From Alphaproteobacteria bacterium UBA1301 (GTDB lineage: Bacteria; Pseudomonadota; Alphaproteobacteria; Micropepsales; Micropepsaceae), in the NCBI GenBank assembly GCA_002307725.1, contig DBUB01000002.1, positions 205,058 through 269,057 on the forward strand: a stretch of 64,000 nt of DNA, read 5' to 3'. A model generated the notes under the pieces. It worked only from the letters and a program-made list of their open reading frames with translations. It was not told the DNA's origin and did no database searches. Shown piece by piece: positions 1 to 8,419 of this stretch (the first letter of the stretch is position 1; each line of letters opens with the position of its first letter). The position numbers were made by a program, and so were the translations under genes.

Positions 1-428
1 CCTATGCATTGCCCGGCGTCGGCATGCTAACACCATTGATATGCTATGAAATATTGTTTCCCGGTGAAGTTGTAGGCGTTCAGCGTCCAGACTGGTTGGT
101 CAATGTCACCGACGATTCGTGGTTCGGTCCGTGGGCTGGTCCGCGGCAACATCTTTTGGTCGCACGTGTGCGAGCCATCGAAGAAGGACTGCCGGTCGCG
201 CGCGCCGCAAATACCGGCATTTCCGCAATCATCGACCCCTTTGGGCGGATCACCCAACAGCTTAAGTTGGATGAAATGGGTGTTCTCGACGGGCCCCTTC
301 CCGCAGCGATTGCGTCAACCCCATTTTCGCGTTTTGGCGACTGGTGGTTCGCAGTCATGGTATGCGCAATGGTCGCTTTGACAGTTGTGTTTTTTCCAAA
401 GGAAAATGACTCTCACCGCGCCGGATAG
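1..428 (+). CDS. lnt: Apolipoprotein N-acyltransferase, C-terminal part (5' truncated by window edge)
   Basis: Lnt transfers an acyl chain from a phospholipid to the amino group of the lipoprotein N-terminal cysteine at the periplasmic face of the inner membrane. Only the end of the nitrilase-like domain is present, read in frame from base 3. It holds the CYEILFPG motif containing the catalytic cysteine, then VNVTDDSWFG and the ARAANTGISAIIDPFGRI segment typical of Lnt, and a final hydrophobic segment (WWFAVMVCAMVALTVVFF) matching the last transmembrane helix. The true start lies upstream of the window. The PraR-like regulator follows, which is the usual alphaproteobacterial neighbour. Confidence 0.93.
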   Translation, partial: YALPGVGMLTPLICYEILFPGEVVGVQRPDWLVNVTDDSWFGPWAGPRQHLLVARVRAIEEGLPVARAANTGISAIIDPFGRITQQLKLDEMGVLDGPLPAAIASTPFSRFGDWWFAVMVCAMVALTVVFFPKENDSHRAG

Positions 429-496
429 TATGAATTCGTCCTTCGCATGTGGTATCCGATAGATAGAACTTCATCTCCAACCTTAAGTTTACGACC

Positions 497-910
497 TTGC
501 CAAAAAAACAAGCCAATCCGATCGACGGCCAAGTGGGCAACCGACTTCGCCTGCGTCGCATGATGATCGGGATGAGTCAGGAAAAGCTGGGCGAGTTGCT
601 CGGCCTGACGTTTCAGCAGGTACAGAAGTACGAAAAGGGTGTGAACCGAATCGGTGCGGGCCGTCTCTTCGAGATTGCGCGCATTCTCGGCGTTCCGATT
701 CAGTACTTCTATGAGAGCGTGACCGAACAGCTCGCGAGCACACCGGGTTTTGCCGAACGCGATTCCCAACCCGTGCTTGAATTTGTTTCGAGCGGCGACG
801 GTCTTCAACTCTCTCTCGCGTATATGCGCATCAAGGATCCCAAGGTGCGCAAGCGTGTGCTTGATCTCGTCAAGTCCCTGGCCGAGGACACCTCGGAAAA
901 CGCGAAGTAG
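497..910 (+). CDS. XRE-family transcriptional regulator, PraR-like
   Basis: A 137-residue cytoplasmic DNA-binding protein. The helix-turn-helix spans about residues 12-66 and contains VGNRLRLRRMMIGMSQEKLG and FQQVQKYEKGVNRIGAGRL, nearly the signature of the rhizobial PraR/PhrR family. The C-terminal half is a variable tail. The start is a TTG; no upstream ATG is in frame, and the first ATGs downstream fall inside the conserved helix, so TTG is preferred. In many alphaproteobacteria this gene sits between lnt and metK. Here metK is absent and the gene runs convergently into hemC. Targets cannot be read from the sequence. Confidence 0.88.
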   Translation: MPKKQANPIDGQVGNRLRLRRMMIGMSQEKLGELLGLTFQQVQKYEKGVNRIGAGRLFEIARILGVPIQYFYESVTEQLASTPGFAERDSQPVLEFVSSGDGLQLSLAYMRIKDPKVRKRVLDLVKSLAEDTSENAK

Positions 911-925
911 CGCGTTTTTCTGATA

Positions 926-1849
926 TCAGCTGGCGAGCCACTGTGCCGCCTGCGGCTTTAGTTTGATCCCTGCCTCCCGCCCAGCGCGTGCCGCTTCCTC
1001 TTTCCCGCATCCGATGTGATTGACGACAAAACTCGTTGTCACCGAACCGGAACCGTCGGGTGCCAGCACTTCTCCTCTGAACGATAATTTTGCACCGTCG
1101 AATGTCGCAAGCCCCGCGATCGGTGTCTTGCAGGATCCGTCGAGCGCCGCCTGGAACGCGCGTTCGCAGCCGAGCGCGATCGCCGTCGGCAGGTGATCGA
1201 GCGGCGCCACCGCCGCCGCAGCGCGCGCATCGGCTTCGCGGATTTCGACTCCGATCGCCCCTTGCGCCAGCGACGGCAGCCATTCATCCGTAGGCAGAAT
1301 TTCTGTAACCTGTTCTTGCAGCCCGAGTCGCCTGAGGCCCGCCAGTGCCAGCAGAATGGCCTCTATGCCGCTTTCGCCCAGCTTCCTGAGCCGGGTGTCG
1401 ATGTTGCCGCGCAACAAGACGGGAACAAGATCTGGGCGCGCCCGCTTCAGCTGCGCCGCCCGGCGCACCGAACTCGTCCCTACCCGCGCACCTTGGGGAA
1501 GCGCTTTCAGCGACGGGGCGATTCGAGAAAGGAACACATCCGCTGGATTTTCGCGCTCCAGAATGGCTGCCAGCACCAGCCCCCGCGGTAGAGTTACCGG
1601 TACATCCTTCATGGAATGGACCGCCAGATCGATGGTACCGGCCAGCAGCGCCGCTTCGAGTTCCTTGGTAAACAGGCCTTTACCCCCGGCATCGGCCAAC
1701 GGGCGGTCCTGGATGCGATCGCCGGTGGTCTTGATAAGAACGATGTCTGTGGGTGTCCCGGCGGCGGCAAAGGTACGCGCCACCATCTCGGCCTGGGCCG
1801 TAGCCAGACGCGAACCGCGAGTCCCGATGCGAAGAGCGCTTTCCGCCAT
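926..1849 (-). CDS. hemC: Hydroxymethylbilane synthase (porphobilinogen deaminase)
   Basis: Polymerises four porphobilinogens into hydroxymethylbilane in tetrapyrrole (haem) synthesis; cytosolic. The 307-residue length is normal. Visible hallmarks are IGTRGSRLATAQAE at the N-terminus, KDVPVTLP, the substrate-binding arginines in GTSSVRRAAQLKR and RGNIDTRLRKL, and the cysteine in LDGSCKTPIAG that carries the dipyrromethane cofactor. The ATG is divergent from tsaD with only 27 bases between the two start codons, a common alphaproteobacterial arrangement, so the two promoters must overlap. The hemD partner is 28 kb away. Confidence 0.97.
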   Translation of the reverse strand: MAESALRIGTRGSRLATAQAEMVARTFAAAGTPTDIVLIKTTGDRIQDRPLADAGGKGLFTKELEAALLAGTIDLAVHSMKDVPVTLPRGLVLAAILERENPADVFLSRIAPSLKALPQGARVGTSSVRRAAQLKRARPDLVPVLLRGNIDTRLRKLGESGIEAILLALAGLRRLGLQEQVTEILPTDEWLPSLAQGAIGVEIREADARAAAAVAPLDHLPTAIALGCERAFQAALDGSCKTPIAGLATFDGAKLSFRGEVLAPDGSGSVTTSFVVNHIGCGKEEAARAGREAGIKLKPQAAQWLAS

Positions 1850-1876
1850 GGTTTTTTTCGATTACAGCCTTTTGTC

Positions 1877-2941
1877 GTGACAGAACAGCCTGCCGACCAG
1901 CGTTCCTGGACCATTTTGGGGATTGAAACGAGCTGCGATGAGACCGCCGCCGCGGTGGTGCGCGGCTGCCCGCCCGGTCCGGGCCAGATTCTGTCGGATG
2001 TGGTGTTCAGCCAGCTTGAGGAACATCGCCCTTACGGCGGCGTGGTGCCGGAGATCGCCGCCCGCGCGCATGTCGAATTGATTGACGGGATCGTCACGCG
2101 CGCGCTCGCCGACGCCGGGCTAAAGCTCGCCGAAGTCGATGCTGTGGCGGCCACTGCTGGGCCCGGTCTGATCGGCGGCGTGATGGTCGGCCTACTCACT
2201 GCCAAGGCTTTGGCGCTCGCCGCAGGCAAGCCACTCATTGCCGTCAACCATTTGGAAGGTCACGGCTTTTCTCCACGACTCTCGGATGGGGTCAAGTTCC
2301 CGTACCTGCTGCTGCTGGTCTCCGGCGGCCATTGCCAGCTGTTAGGTGTCGAAGGGCCAGGGCGCTTCCGTCTCTACGGTACCACCATCGACGATGCCGC
2401 CGGTGAGGCCTTCGACAAAACCGCCAAGCTGCTCGGCCTGCCATACCCCGGTGGGCCCAGGATCGAGGTTTTGGCGCGCGACGGTAATCCGGCCCGTTAC
2501 ACTTTGCCGCGGCCGATGCGCGGGCGCGCCGGTGCCGATTTTTCCTTCTCCGGTCTCAAGACCGCCGTCCGCCAATTGATCCAGACGGGGGATGTGGACC
2601 AAGCCGACGTTGCTGCCTCCTTCCAGGCCGCCGTGATCGACATCCTGATCGACCGCGCCACTGCCGCGATGGCGATGTTCCGGCGCGATTTTCCGGACGA
2701 ACCGGCGCCCGCATTCGTGGTTGGTGGTGGCGTCGCCGCCAATGGTGCGATCCGCGAGAAGCTGGCGCAGCTCGCCGCCGCCAAGGGTTTCGGCTTCAAC
2801 GTGCCGCCGGTGCACCTGTGCACTGACAACGCCGCAATGATCGCTTGGGCCGGCATTGAAAACGCGGCGCTGGGCCGGTTCGATTCCTTCGCGGCACCCG
2901 CGCGCGCCCGCTGGCCGCTTTACCCGCAAGAGGTGCCATGA
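1877..2941 (+). CDS. tsaD: tRNA N6-adenosine threonylcarbamoyltransferase
   Basis: Catalytic subunit that transfers threonylcarbamoyl to A37 of ANN-decoding tRNAs, forming t6A with TsaB and TsaE. The GTG at 1877 gives 354 residues starting a few residues before the invariant ILGIETSCDETAAAVV; the longer open frame upstream runs antisense through hemC and is not credible. Metal-binding motif HLEGH, ATP-binding VSGGH and VVGGGVAANGAIR, and the C-terminal CTDNAAMIAWAG aspartate are present. It ends in ATGA, shared with the start of xthA. Confidence 0.96.
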   Translation: MTEQPADQRSWTILGIETSCDETAAAVVRGCPPGPGQILSDVVFSQLEEHRPYGGVVPEIAARAHVELIDGIVTRALADAGLKLAEVDAVAATAGPGLIGGVMVGLLTAKALALAAGKPLIAVNHLEGHGFSPRLSDGVKFPYLLLLVSGGHCQLLGVEGPGRFRLYGTTIDDAAGEAFDKTAKLLGLPYPGGPRIEVLARDGNPARYTLPRPMRGRAGADFSFSGLKTAVRQLIQTGDVDQADVAASFQAAVIDILIDRATAAMAMFRRDFPDEPAPAFVVGGGVAANGAIREKLAQLAAAKGFGFNVPPVHLCTDNAAMIAWAGIENAALGRFDSFAAPARARWPLYPQEVP

Positions 2942-3732
2942 AGATCGCCACCTGGAACATCAATTCGGTGCGCCTCAGGGCGCCGCTGGCGGCGCGGTTT
3001 TTGCGCGAACATGCTCCCGACGTCCTTGCCTTACAGGAAACCAAGTGCCCCAATGATCTGTTCCCAGTCAAGGAGTTCGCGAGGCTCGGCTATGAGCATC
3101 AGGCCGTACACGGACAAAAGGGCTATCATGGCGTCGCCATTGTCTCACGCCTGCCGTTCGTCGCGCAAAAGGTCGGCGATTATTGCCGCGAAGGCCACTG
3201 CCGCCATATCTCAGTGACATTCGAGAACGGCCTGGAGCTGCACGATTTCTATGTCCCAGCCGGCGGCGATATTCCCGATCCGGAGCAAAATCCGAAATTT
3301 GCCCACAAGATCGATTTTCTCCAGCGCCTCGAACAGAAATTCAAAAAACGCAAGGATGGCGCCAAGACTCCGGTCATGCTGGTCGGCGATCTTAATGTCG
3401 CGCCGCTCGAAAATGACGTCTGGAACCACAAGCAGCTTTTGAAAGTCGTTAGCCACACACCGATCGAAACCAGCCTGCTGAATGCCGCGCGAGCCGCCTT
3501 CAACTGGATCGATGTGACACGCCAGTTCGTCCCCGCGTCGGAAAAAATCTTTTCATGGTGGAGCTACCGCGCTGCCGATTGGGAAGCGTCCGATCGCGGC
3601 CGTCGTCTCGACCACATCTGGGCCAGCCCGGCCTTGAAAGGCGCTATCAAAAACCAAGCGATCATTAAAAAGATGCGCGGCTGGGAAAAAGCGTCCGACC
3701 ATGTCCCGATTATTGCCGAAATTGATGTGTAA
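2938..3732 (+). CDS. xthA: Exodeoxyribonuclease III
   Basis: AP endonuclease and 3'-5' exonuclease of base excision repair, 264 residues. All exonuclease-endonuclease-phosphatase landmarks are visible: WNINSVRLR at the N-terminus, LQETKC with the metal-binding Glu, YHGVAIVSR, VGDLNVAP, RRLDHIWASP and the final SDHVPI catalytic histidine. Its ATG overlaps the tsaD stop by four bases, so translation is probably coupled. A histidine phosphatase gene follows after nine bases. Confidence 0.95.
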   Translation: MKIATWNINSVRLRAPLAARFLREHAPDVLALQETKCPNDLFPVKEFARLGYEHQAVHGQKGYHGVAIVSRLPFVAQKVGDYCREGHCRHISVTFENGLELHDFYVPAGGDIPDPEQNPKFAHKIDFLQRLEQKFKKRKDGAKTPVMLVGDLNVAPLENDVWNHKQLLKVVSHTPIETSLLNAARAAFNWIDVTRQFVPASEKIFSWWSYRAADWEASDRGRRLDHIWASPALKGAIKNQAIIKKMRGWEKASDHVPIIAEIDV

Positions 3733-3741
3733 TCTCGCGGC

Positions 3742-4344
3742 ATGAGGATCGCTCTTCTTCGTCACGGCCCCACCGATTGGAACGCGCAAGGACGCGTGCA
3801 AGGCACCGTCGATACGCCGCTGTCGGAAGACGGCAAGGCGAAGATGCGGACACTGAAGCCGCCGGAAGGCTTTGACGCCGCTGTGGTCTATTGCAGTCCC
3901 AAGCTGCGCGCGCGCCAAACCGCCGCTTGTCTCGGGCTGGGGAATGTCCATCTCGATCCGCGGCTCGCCGAACAAAACTGGGGTGATTGGGAAGGCCTTA
4001 CCCGCACCGAAATGCTGGCGCGCGACGGCGAGGATGCGTTTGAGCGTTCCGGTCGCGGCATCGCCTTTCGTCCCCCCGGCGGCGAATCCACCGGCGAATT
4101 GCACGCCCGCGTAAGGAACTTCTTCCAAGACGTTGCGGCCAAAGGCGAAGATGCCATCGCGGTGTCGCATATGGGTGTGCTGCGCGCCGCGTATGTGCTC
4201 ACCACCCATTGGGATATGGCCGCACCGATGCCGGCCGAGCTCGACCTTAAAGCCGCGCTGGTGCTCTCACTTGCCCCCGATGGCACGCCGACGATTGCGC
4301 AACTGAATGCGCCGCTACGCCAACGGTCTCTAGCCGAGCGATAA
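3742..4344 (+). CDS. Histidine phosphatase family protein
   Basis: A 200-residue member of the phosphoglycerate-mutase-like (RHG) superfamily. The catalytic RHG motif occurs as LLRHGPTDWNAQGRVQG at residues 4-20; the acid residue lies in LAEQNWGDWEG and the second histidine in VSHMGVLRA. It is more like broad-specificity or alpha-ribazole-type phosphatases than GpmA, and substrate cannot be decided here. It is the last gene of the tsaD-xthA run. Confidence 0.85.
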   Translation: MRIALLRHGPTDWNAQGRVQGTVDTPLSEDGKAKMRTLKPPEGFDAAVVYCSPKLRARQTAACLGLGNVHLDPRLAEQNWGDWEGLTRTEMLARDGEDAFERSGRGIAFRPPGGESTGELHARVRNFFQDVAAKGEDAIAVSHMGVLRAAYVLTTHWDMAAPMPAELDLKAALVLSLAPDGTPTIAQLNAPLRQRSLAER

Positions 4345-4400
4345 CACACCTCACGTCATAGCCGTCTGGTTGCATCTATTCACCTGCCGGGTTCAAATGC

Positions 4401-4960
4401 GTGCACTATGGTGGGGCTGTGCGCATGGTGGCAGGGCATTTACAAACGACAGCGCCAACTCAGCCCCCTTATCCGGGCGAAGAGGCATCCGTCGATCAGT
4501 TATTGCGCCTTGCCGACGAATTCAGACAAGCGGCAAAAATACTGTTGCCTCGCAGTCGCAATAGCGAACCACTGTCGCGCGCGCCGTTTCGCCTTGTGGC
4601 AATTCATGCCATCGAACTATATTTGAACACACTGCTGTTGCACGTCGGCATTCCGCCCGACGCTATCCGCCCGACGCTATCCGCGCGATGGGCCATAATC
4701 TGGCTGCGCGGCTTGAGGCAGCCATCGCAAACGGTCTCAATCTTCGCAAACGCACGGCCGGACACTTGGCGGCTATGACCGCCAACCGCGAGTATTTGGT
4801 TTCCCGTTACGGCCCCGAATTGACGCAGACGACTTCGCAGATCAATCGCTTGACAGCAACCGTCGAGGAACTGCACGAGAAGGTTGGAAAAATCATCCGC
4901 AGCACACCGCCGCCGAAGGAGTGTATCACACCCTCGTATAAGCGCGCCCCTTCTCAATAA
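4401..4960 (+). pseudogene. HEPN-like protein gene disrupted by a frameshift
   Basis: Two frames together make one protein. The first (from 4401) ends its sensible sequence at AIHAIELYLNTLLLHVGIPPDAIR. The second resumes with AMGHNLAARLEAA and continues through RKRTAGHLAAMTANREYLVSRYG and QINRLTATVEELHEKV to a stop at 4960. Between them lies a 14-bp tandem duplication (4652-4684); removing one unit restores a continuous frame of about 181 residues. The IELYLNTLLL...GHNL pattern resembles HEPN-domain proteins, but the catalytic RxxxxH of HEPN RNases is not visible, so the family call is tentative. The gene is either inactivated or phase-variable by slippage. Confidence 0.7.
4652..4684. repeat. 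14-bp direct tandem duplication inside the HEPN-like gene
   Basis: The sequence matches itself at an offset of 14 from 4652 to 4684 (about 2.4 units; unit TCCGCCCGACGCTA). Fourteen is not a multiple of three, so it shifts the frame exactly where the two halves of the HEPN-like protein fail to join. Confidence 0.9.
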
Positions 4961-5018
4961 GGTCCCACCTCGAAGTTGATCGGGAACGAGATTGTGCCGG
5001 TCTTACGACCGCGCCTGA

Positions 5019-5960
5019 TCACACCCAGAACGGCTCGGTCGCGCGAAAGGCTTTCCAACGCTTGTGCGTTTTGTGGGCAAAGGCGCCGCTGCGCGCTTGA
5101 TGGAAACCTTGCAGCAAACCAGCGGCGTGACTGAGATCGGCTTGCAGCGATGCGCTTTCGGCTTCACCAATGAGAAGCCGTCCGAGCACCCCATGCACCT
5201 GCGCCACGTCGTTCAAGTGGCCCAGCATGTCTTGCAATTCCTTCAGCGGCTCGATCCAGCGCTTCACGGCCTTCGTCGGATAAAGCGGCGCGAAGAATTC
5301 CGCGGCATAGCGCAGTTTTTTGAGGGCGATGCGCAGCCGATGCCGCTTGGGCGGGGCAAGCTCCTGGAAATGGCGGCCGCGCGTTTTGGCGCGATGCAGT
5401 GCTTGGTCGAGCACTGACGGCGCCATGTCGCCGATCGTTTTTGGGCCGATTGTCTCGGGCTCGTGGGTCCAGGTCACGCAACGTGCCGCCGCGGCGACGT
5501 CCTCGTCGAACTGGCGGAATTCAGGGCTTGAGATTTGCGCCTCTGCGGTTTGCCAGGCGCCGTCGCGGAGCCGCTCGGCCCGCGCCGCCAAAATGTCGAA
5601 GCCCCGTCGCGATCCCAGCTCGGCGACCGCCGGCACGAACAGCTCGTCCAGGAACACGTCGAGATCGCGCGCCGTTCCGACCAGATTGATGAACACTTTC
5701 GCGCGCGCATCGAGCTCGGCGAGGGTTGGCGACTGCGTCAGCCTGAGCGCGGTGCGTAAGCGCCGCATGCCGACACGCAATTGATGCAAGCCTTCGCTGC
5801 AGTGTGCCTCCATCACCACCGGCACATTGGCGTTCACTTGCGCCAGGGTTTCGAACAGGATGACGCGCAAGGCCTCGTCCGGCGACACCATGGTGTCGAG
5901 CAAAGGCTGTCGCGCCGAAACCGGCACAAACAAAAGTTGCGGCCGCGCGGGCTCGCTCAT
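5019..5960 (-). CDS. CHAD domain-containing protein
   Basis: A 313-residue helical protein of the CHAD (conserved histidine alpha-helical) family, known to bind inorganic polyphosphate. The N-terminal signature HQLRVGMRRLRTALRL and the matching second-half signature HRLRIALKKLRYAAEFFAPLYP, rich in Arg, Lys and His, are visible. The CYTH triphosphatase domain often fused in front is absent. It stands alone, convergent with the broken HEPN-like gene and downstream of hisF with 24 bases between. Confidence 0.85.
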   Translation of the reverse strand: MSEPARPQLLFVPVSARQPLLDTMVSPDEALRVILFETLAQVNANVPVVMEAHCSEGLHQLRVGMRRLRTALRLTQSPTLAELDARAKVFINLVGTARDLDVFLDELFVPAVAELGSRRGFDILAARAERLRDGAWQTAEAQISSPEFRQFDEDVAAAARCVTWTHEPETIGPKTIGDMAPSVLDQALHRAKTRGRHFQELAPPKRHRLRIALKKLRYAAEFFAPLYPTKAVKRWIEPLKELQDMLGHLNDVAQVHGVLGRLLIGEAESASLQADLSHAAGLLQGFHQARSGAFAHKTHKRWKAFRATEPFWV

Positions 5961-5984
5961 AAATCCCCACAGATCCTTGTTATT

Positions 5985-6746
5985 TTAGGTATTCCGTACC
6001 GGAATCCCGGCGCTGGCAAGGGCTTCTTTGGCGTCCGCGATAGACCATTGACCGAAATGGAAAATCGACGCTGCCAGCACGGCGTTGGCACCGCCGTCGC
6101 GGACGCCCTCGACCAGATGTTGGAGCGTTCCCACCCCGCCCGAGGCAATCACCGGCACCGAAACCGCATCCGAAATTGCCCGGGTCAGCGGGATGTCGTA
6201 GCCGATCTTGGTGCCGTCGCGGTCCATCGAGGTGAGCAGGATTTCGCCGGCGCCGTAATCGACCAGCTTGATAGCGTGTTTGATCGCATCAATGCCGGTG
6301 GGGTTGCGGCCGCCGTGGGTGAAAACTTCGAACTTGCCCGGTGCCACTTGTTTGGCGTCGATCGCCGCAACGATGCATTGACTGCCGAATTTTTCGGCGC
6401 CTTCGCGCACGAATTCCGGCCGTTTGACAGCTTCGGTGTTGATCGAAACCTTGTCGGCGCCAGCCAGGAGCAAGCTGCGGATGTCATCGAGCGTACGCAC
6501 GCCGCCGCCGACCGTCAGCGGCATAAAGCAAACATCAGCCGTCCGCCGCACCACGTCGAGCATGATGGCGCGCTTTTCGTTCGAAGCGGTGATGTCGAGA
6601 AAACAGAGTTCGTCGGCGCCCATGCGGTCGTAGAGCATCGCCTGCTCCACCGGATCGCCCGCATCGACCAGATCGACAAAGTTGACACCCTTGACGACAC
6701 GGCCGTCCTTCACGTCCAGACAGGGAATGATGCGAACCTTGAGCAT
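5985..6746 (-). CDS. hisF: Imidazole glycerol phosphate synthase, cyclase subunit
   Basis: TIM-barrel cyclase that with HisH makes imidazole glycerol phosphate and AICAR in histidine synthesis. 253 residues, normal length. MLKVRIIPCLDVKDGRVVKG carries the first catalytic Asp and CIVAAIDAK the second; phosphate-binding TVGGGVRT and VIASGGVGTLQH are intact. The usual his neighbours (hisB, hisH, hisA) are not in the window, and hisE, normally adjacent, is at 29999. Confidence 0.96.
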   Translation of the reverse strand: MLKVRIIPCLDVKDGRVVKGVNFVDLVDAGDPVEQAMLYDRMGADELCFLDITASNEKRAIMLDVVRRTADVCFMPLTVGGGVRTLDDIRSLLLAGADKVSINTEAVKRPEFVREGAEKFGSQCIVAAIDAKQVAPGKFEVFTHGGRNPTGIDAIKHAIKLVDYGAGEILLTSMDRDGTKIGYDIPLTRAISDAVSVPVIASGGVGTLQHLVEGVRDGGANAVLAASIFHFGQWSIADAKEALASAGIPVRNT

Positions 6747-6765
6747 GGCGGTTCCGGGGCGAATG

Positions 6766-6856
6766 GCGAATAGGGAGTAGCGAAGTGGGGGAGGCGAGGC
6801 AAGGGATGCCGTTTGCGCGATTTAACCTTACTCGCTATTCGCTACTCCCTATTTGC
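6766..6856. repeat. Inverted repeat (GCGAATAGGGAGTAGCGAA family), copy 1
   Basis: The left arm 6766-6784 and right arm 6838-6856 are reverse complements over 19 bases with one mismatch, separated by a 53-base loop. The element lies between the hisF start and the holA stop. Its right arm encodes the last residues and stop of holA. A related element sits at 33708-33786. Confidence 0.85.
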
Positions 6857-7873
6857 TTTCTTCGCCGTTGCCGCGACATTAAACAGCGCCCGGCCCAGCA
6901 CCGCTTCGGCAGGAACTGCTGTCGTTTTGCACATGGATTCGGCTTCCAAGAGCAGGTCGAGGGCATCGCCGAGCCTGGGCTCGGTCCATTTCTGGACCTG
7001 TATCTTGAACGCGTTGGTGCGCGAGAAATGCACCGGCGGCCTTAGCTTTTTCGTGGCGAATTCGACATTGTCGCCGCGGGCCACATCGGTCACCACCAGC
7101 AAGAGGCGCTGGAAATGCCCCATCGCTTGGCGCACCACCGCGATCGGCGAGATATCCGACGCCCATAACCGTTCCAGCGCTCGGTCAAGTTTTTTTATAT
7201 CGCCCAGCCCTGCCGCGTCGCAGACCTCTTCCACCCGCGCTTCGGCCTCGTCGCCCATGGCGGCGCGCACGTCGTCGAGCAAAACCGTTTTCTGGCCGCG
7301 GCAGTACAGCGCCAGTTTTTCCAATTCTCGCCGGGTCACGCCGCGATCCGAGCCCAGCCTTGAGACCGCATCGGCCAGCGCATCGCCGGAAATCGAGAGG
7401 CCTTCGGCGCGGAGGCCATCGCGTACCACATCGGGCAAATCACGCGAGGTGTCGGGATAGCAGGGAATCGCTGCGGCGTTGTCGGCCTCTTCGAACACTT
7501 TGCGTAAGGCGGCGCCTTTGGCCAGATCGCCCGCTTCCACCACCAGCAGCGCATCGCCTTTGGGATCGTCGAGGAAGGTTTCGAATATTTTGGCGAGGCC
7601 GTTCCCGGCTCCACGCACCCGCACCACGCGCCGCCCGCCCAGCATTGAGATCGCGGCGGCCTCATCGGAAAGCCGCGCCGGATCTGCGGCCAGCGTCGCG
7701 TCGTCAAGATCGGAAACCCGGAACGGATCGGTGAGATCATCCACCACCGTTTTGAGCAGCGTCTCGGCCCGCTCGCGCGCCAGCCCTGCATCAGGGCCAT
7801 AGATCAGCGCCGCGATCACACCCTTGGGCGGATTCTTCGCGGTACGGTCGGCATCGGAAGACTTGACGATCAT
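6842..7873 (-). CDS. holA: DNA polymerase III subunit delta
   Basis: Clamp-loader delta subunit that opens the beta clamp. The ATG at 7873 overlaps the lptE stop in an ATGA (7870-7873) and gives 343 residues beginning MIVKSSDADR; the longer frame upstream would run into lptE. The sequence has the expected order: an N-terminal P-loop-like domain with LIYGPDAGLARERAETLL, the VRVRGAGNG segment, and a helical C-terminal collar domain. The last residues ANRE come from the right arm of an intergenic inverted repeat, so this tail is probably not conserved. Confidence 0.92.
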   Translation of the reverse strand: MIVKSSDADRTAKNPPKGVIAALIYGPDAGLARERAETLLKTVVDDLTDPFRVSDLDDATLAADPARLSDEAAAISMLGGRRVVRVRGAGNGLAKIFETFLDDPKGDALLVVEAGDLAKGAALRKVFEEADNAAAIPCYPDTSRDLPDVVRDGLRAEGLSISGDALADAVSRLGSDRGVTRRELEKLALYCRGQKTVLLDDVRAAMGDEAEARVEEVCDAAGLGDIKKLDRALERLWASDISPIAVVRQAMGHFQRLLLVVTDVARGDNVEFATKKLRPPVHFSRTNAFKIQVQKWTEPRLGDALDLLLEAESMCKTTAVPAEAVLGRALFNVAATAKKANRE

Positions 7874-8409
7874 TTCTTGGCTTGCTGGGCGAACCACACC
7901 GCGAGGTCGATGCGGATGCGGTCAGCGATGTCTTCGGCGGCACGACGGTCGGCATCTTGTTGCACTGCCAAGGTGGCGTAAGGCGACGACAGCACGTTAT
8001 AGGCCGAAAGTCCGGTTTCGACGCCCTTGGTGATCATGGCGCCGGACCGTGCATCGGAGAGTTCGTACTCCGCCCGCAGGGTATCGTTATAGCGGGTGAT
8101 TGCGGTCTGGGTGACGCCGCTCGTCGTGGTCTGGCTTTGCACGCCGATGGCTTCGCTCTTGGTGGTGAGCGTGACCTTGAGGCGGTAGCGCGCACCGCCC
8201 GCCTCGCTCTGGCCGTCGAGCCGGTCGATCAGCGAATTGCGCAGTTGATAGCCGAGCTGCTCCGGTACCGGCTCGACATAGATCGCGCGCAGCGTGTTCT
8301 GCATCGAACCGCCAGGCATGTTCGGCACGCCATACAGCGGATGAAAGCCGCAGCCGGACAATGAGGCGGCCAGGACAAGTCCGAACAGAAGCAGGCCCGC
8401 GTTTTTCAT
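7870..8409 (-). CDS. lptE: LPS-assembly lipoprotein LptE
   Basis: Outer-membrane lipoprotein that plugs the LptD barrel and delivers LPS to the cell surface. The 179-residue product starts with a signal peptide and lipobox LSGC (residues 17-20), followed by GFHPLYG, the family hallmark, and ends in a charged segment. It lies ten bases downstream of leuS and overlaps holA by four bases, giving the conserved leuS-lptE-holA operon. Confidence 0.94.
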   Translation of the reverse strand: MKNAGLLLFGLVLAASLSGCGFHPLYGVPNMPGGSMQNTLRAIYVEPVPEQLGYQLRNSLIDRLDGQSEAGGARYRLKVTLTTKSEAIGVQSQTTTSGVTQTAITRYNDTLRAEYELSDARSGAMITKGVETGLSAYNVLSSPYATLAVQQDADRRAAEDIADRIRIDLAVWFAQQAKK

Positions 8410-8419
8410 CCGTTGTCTC

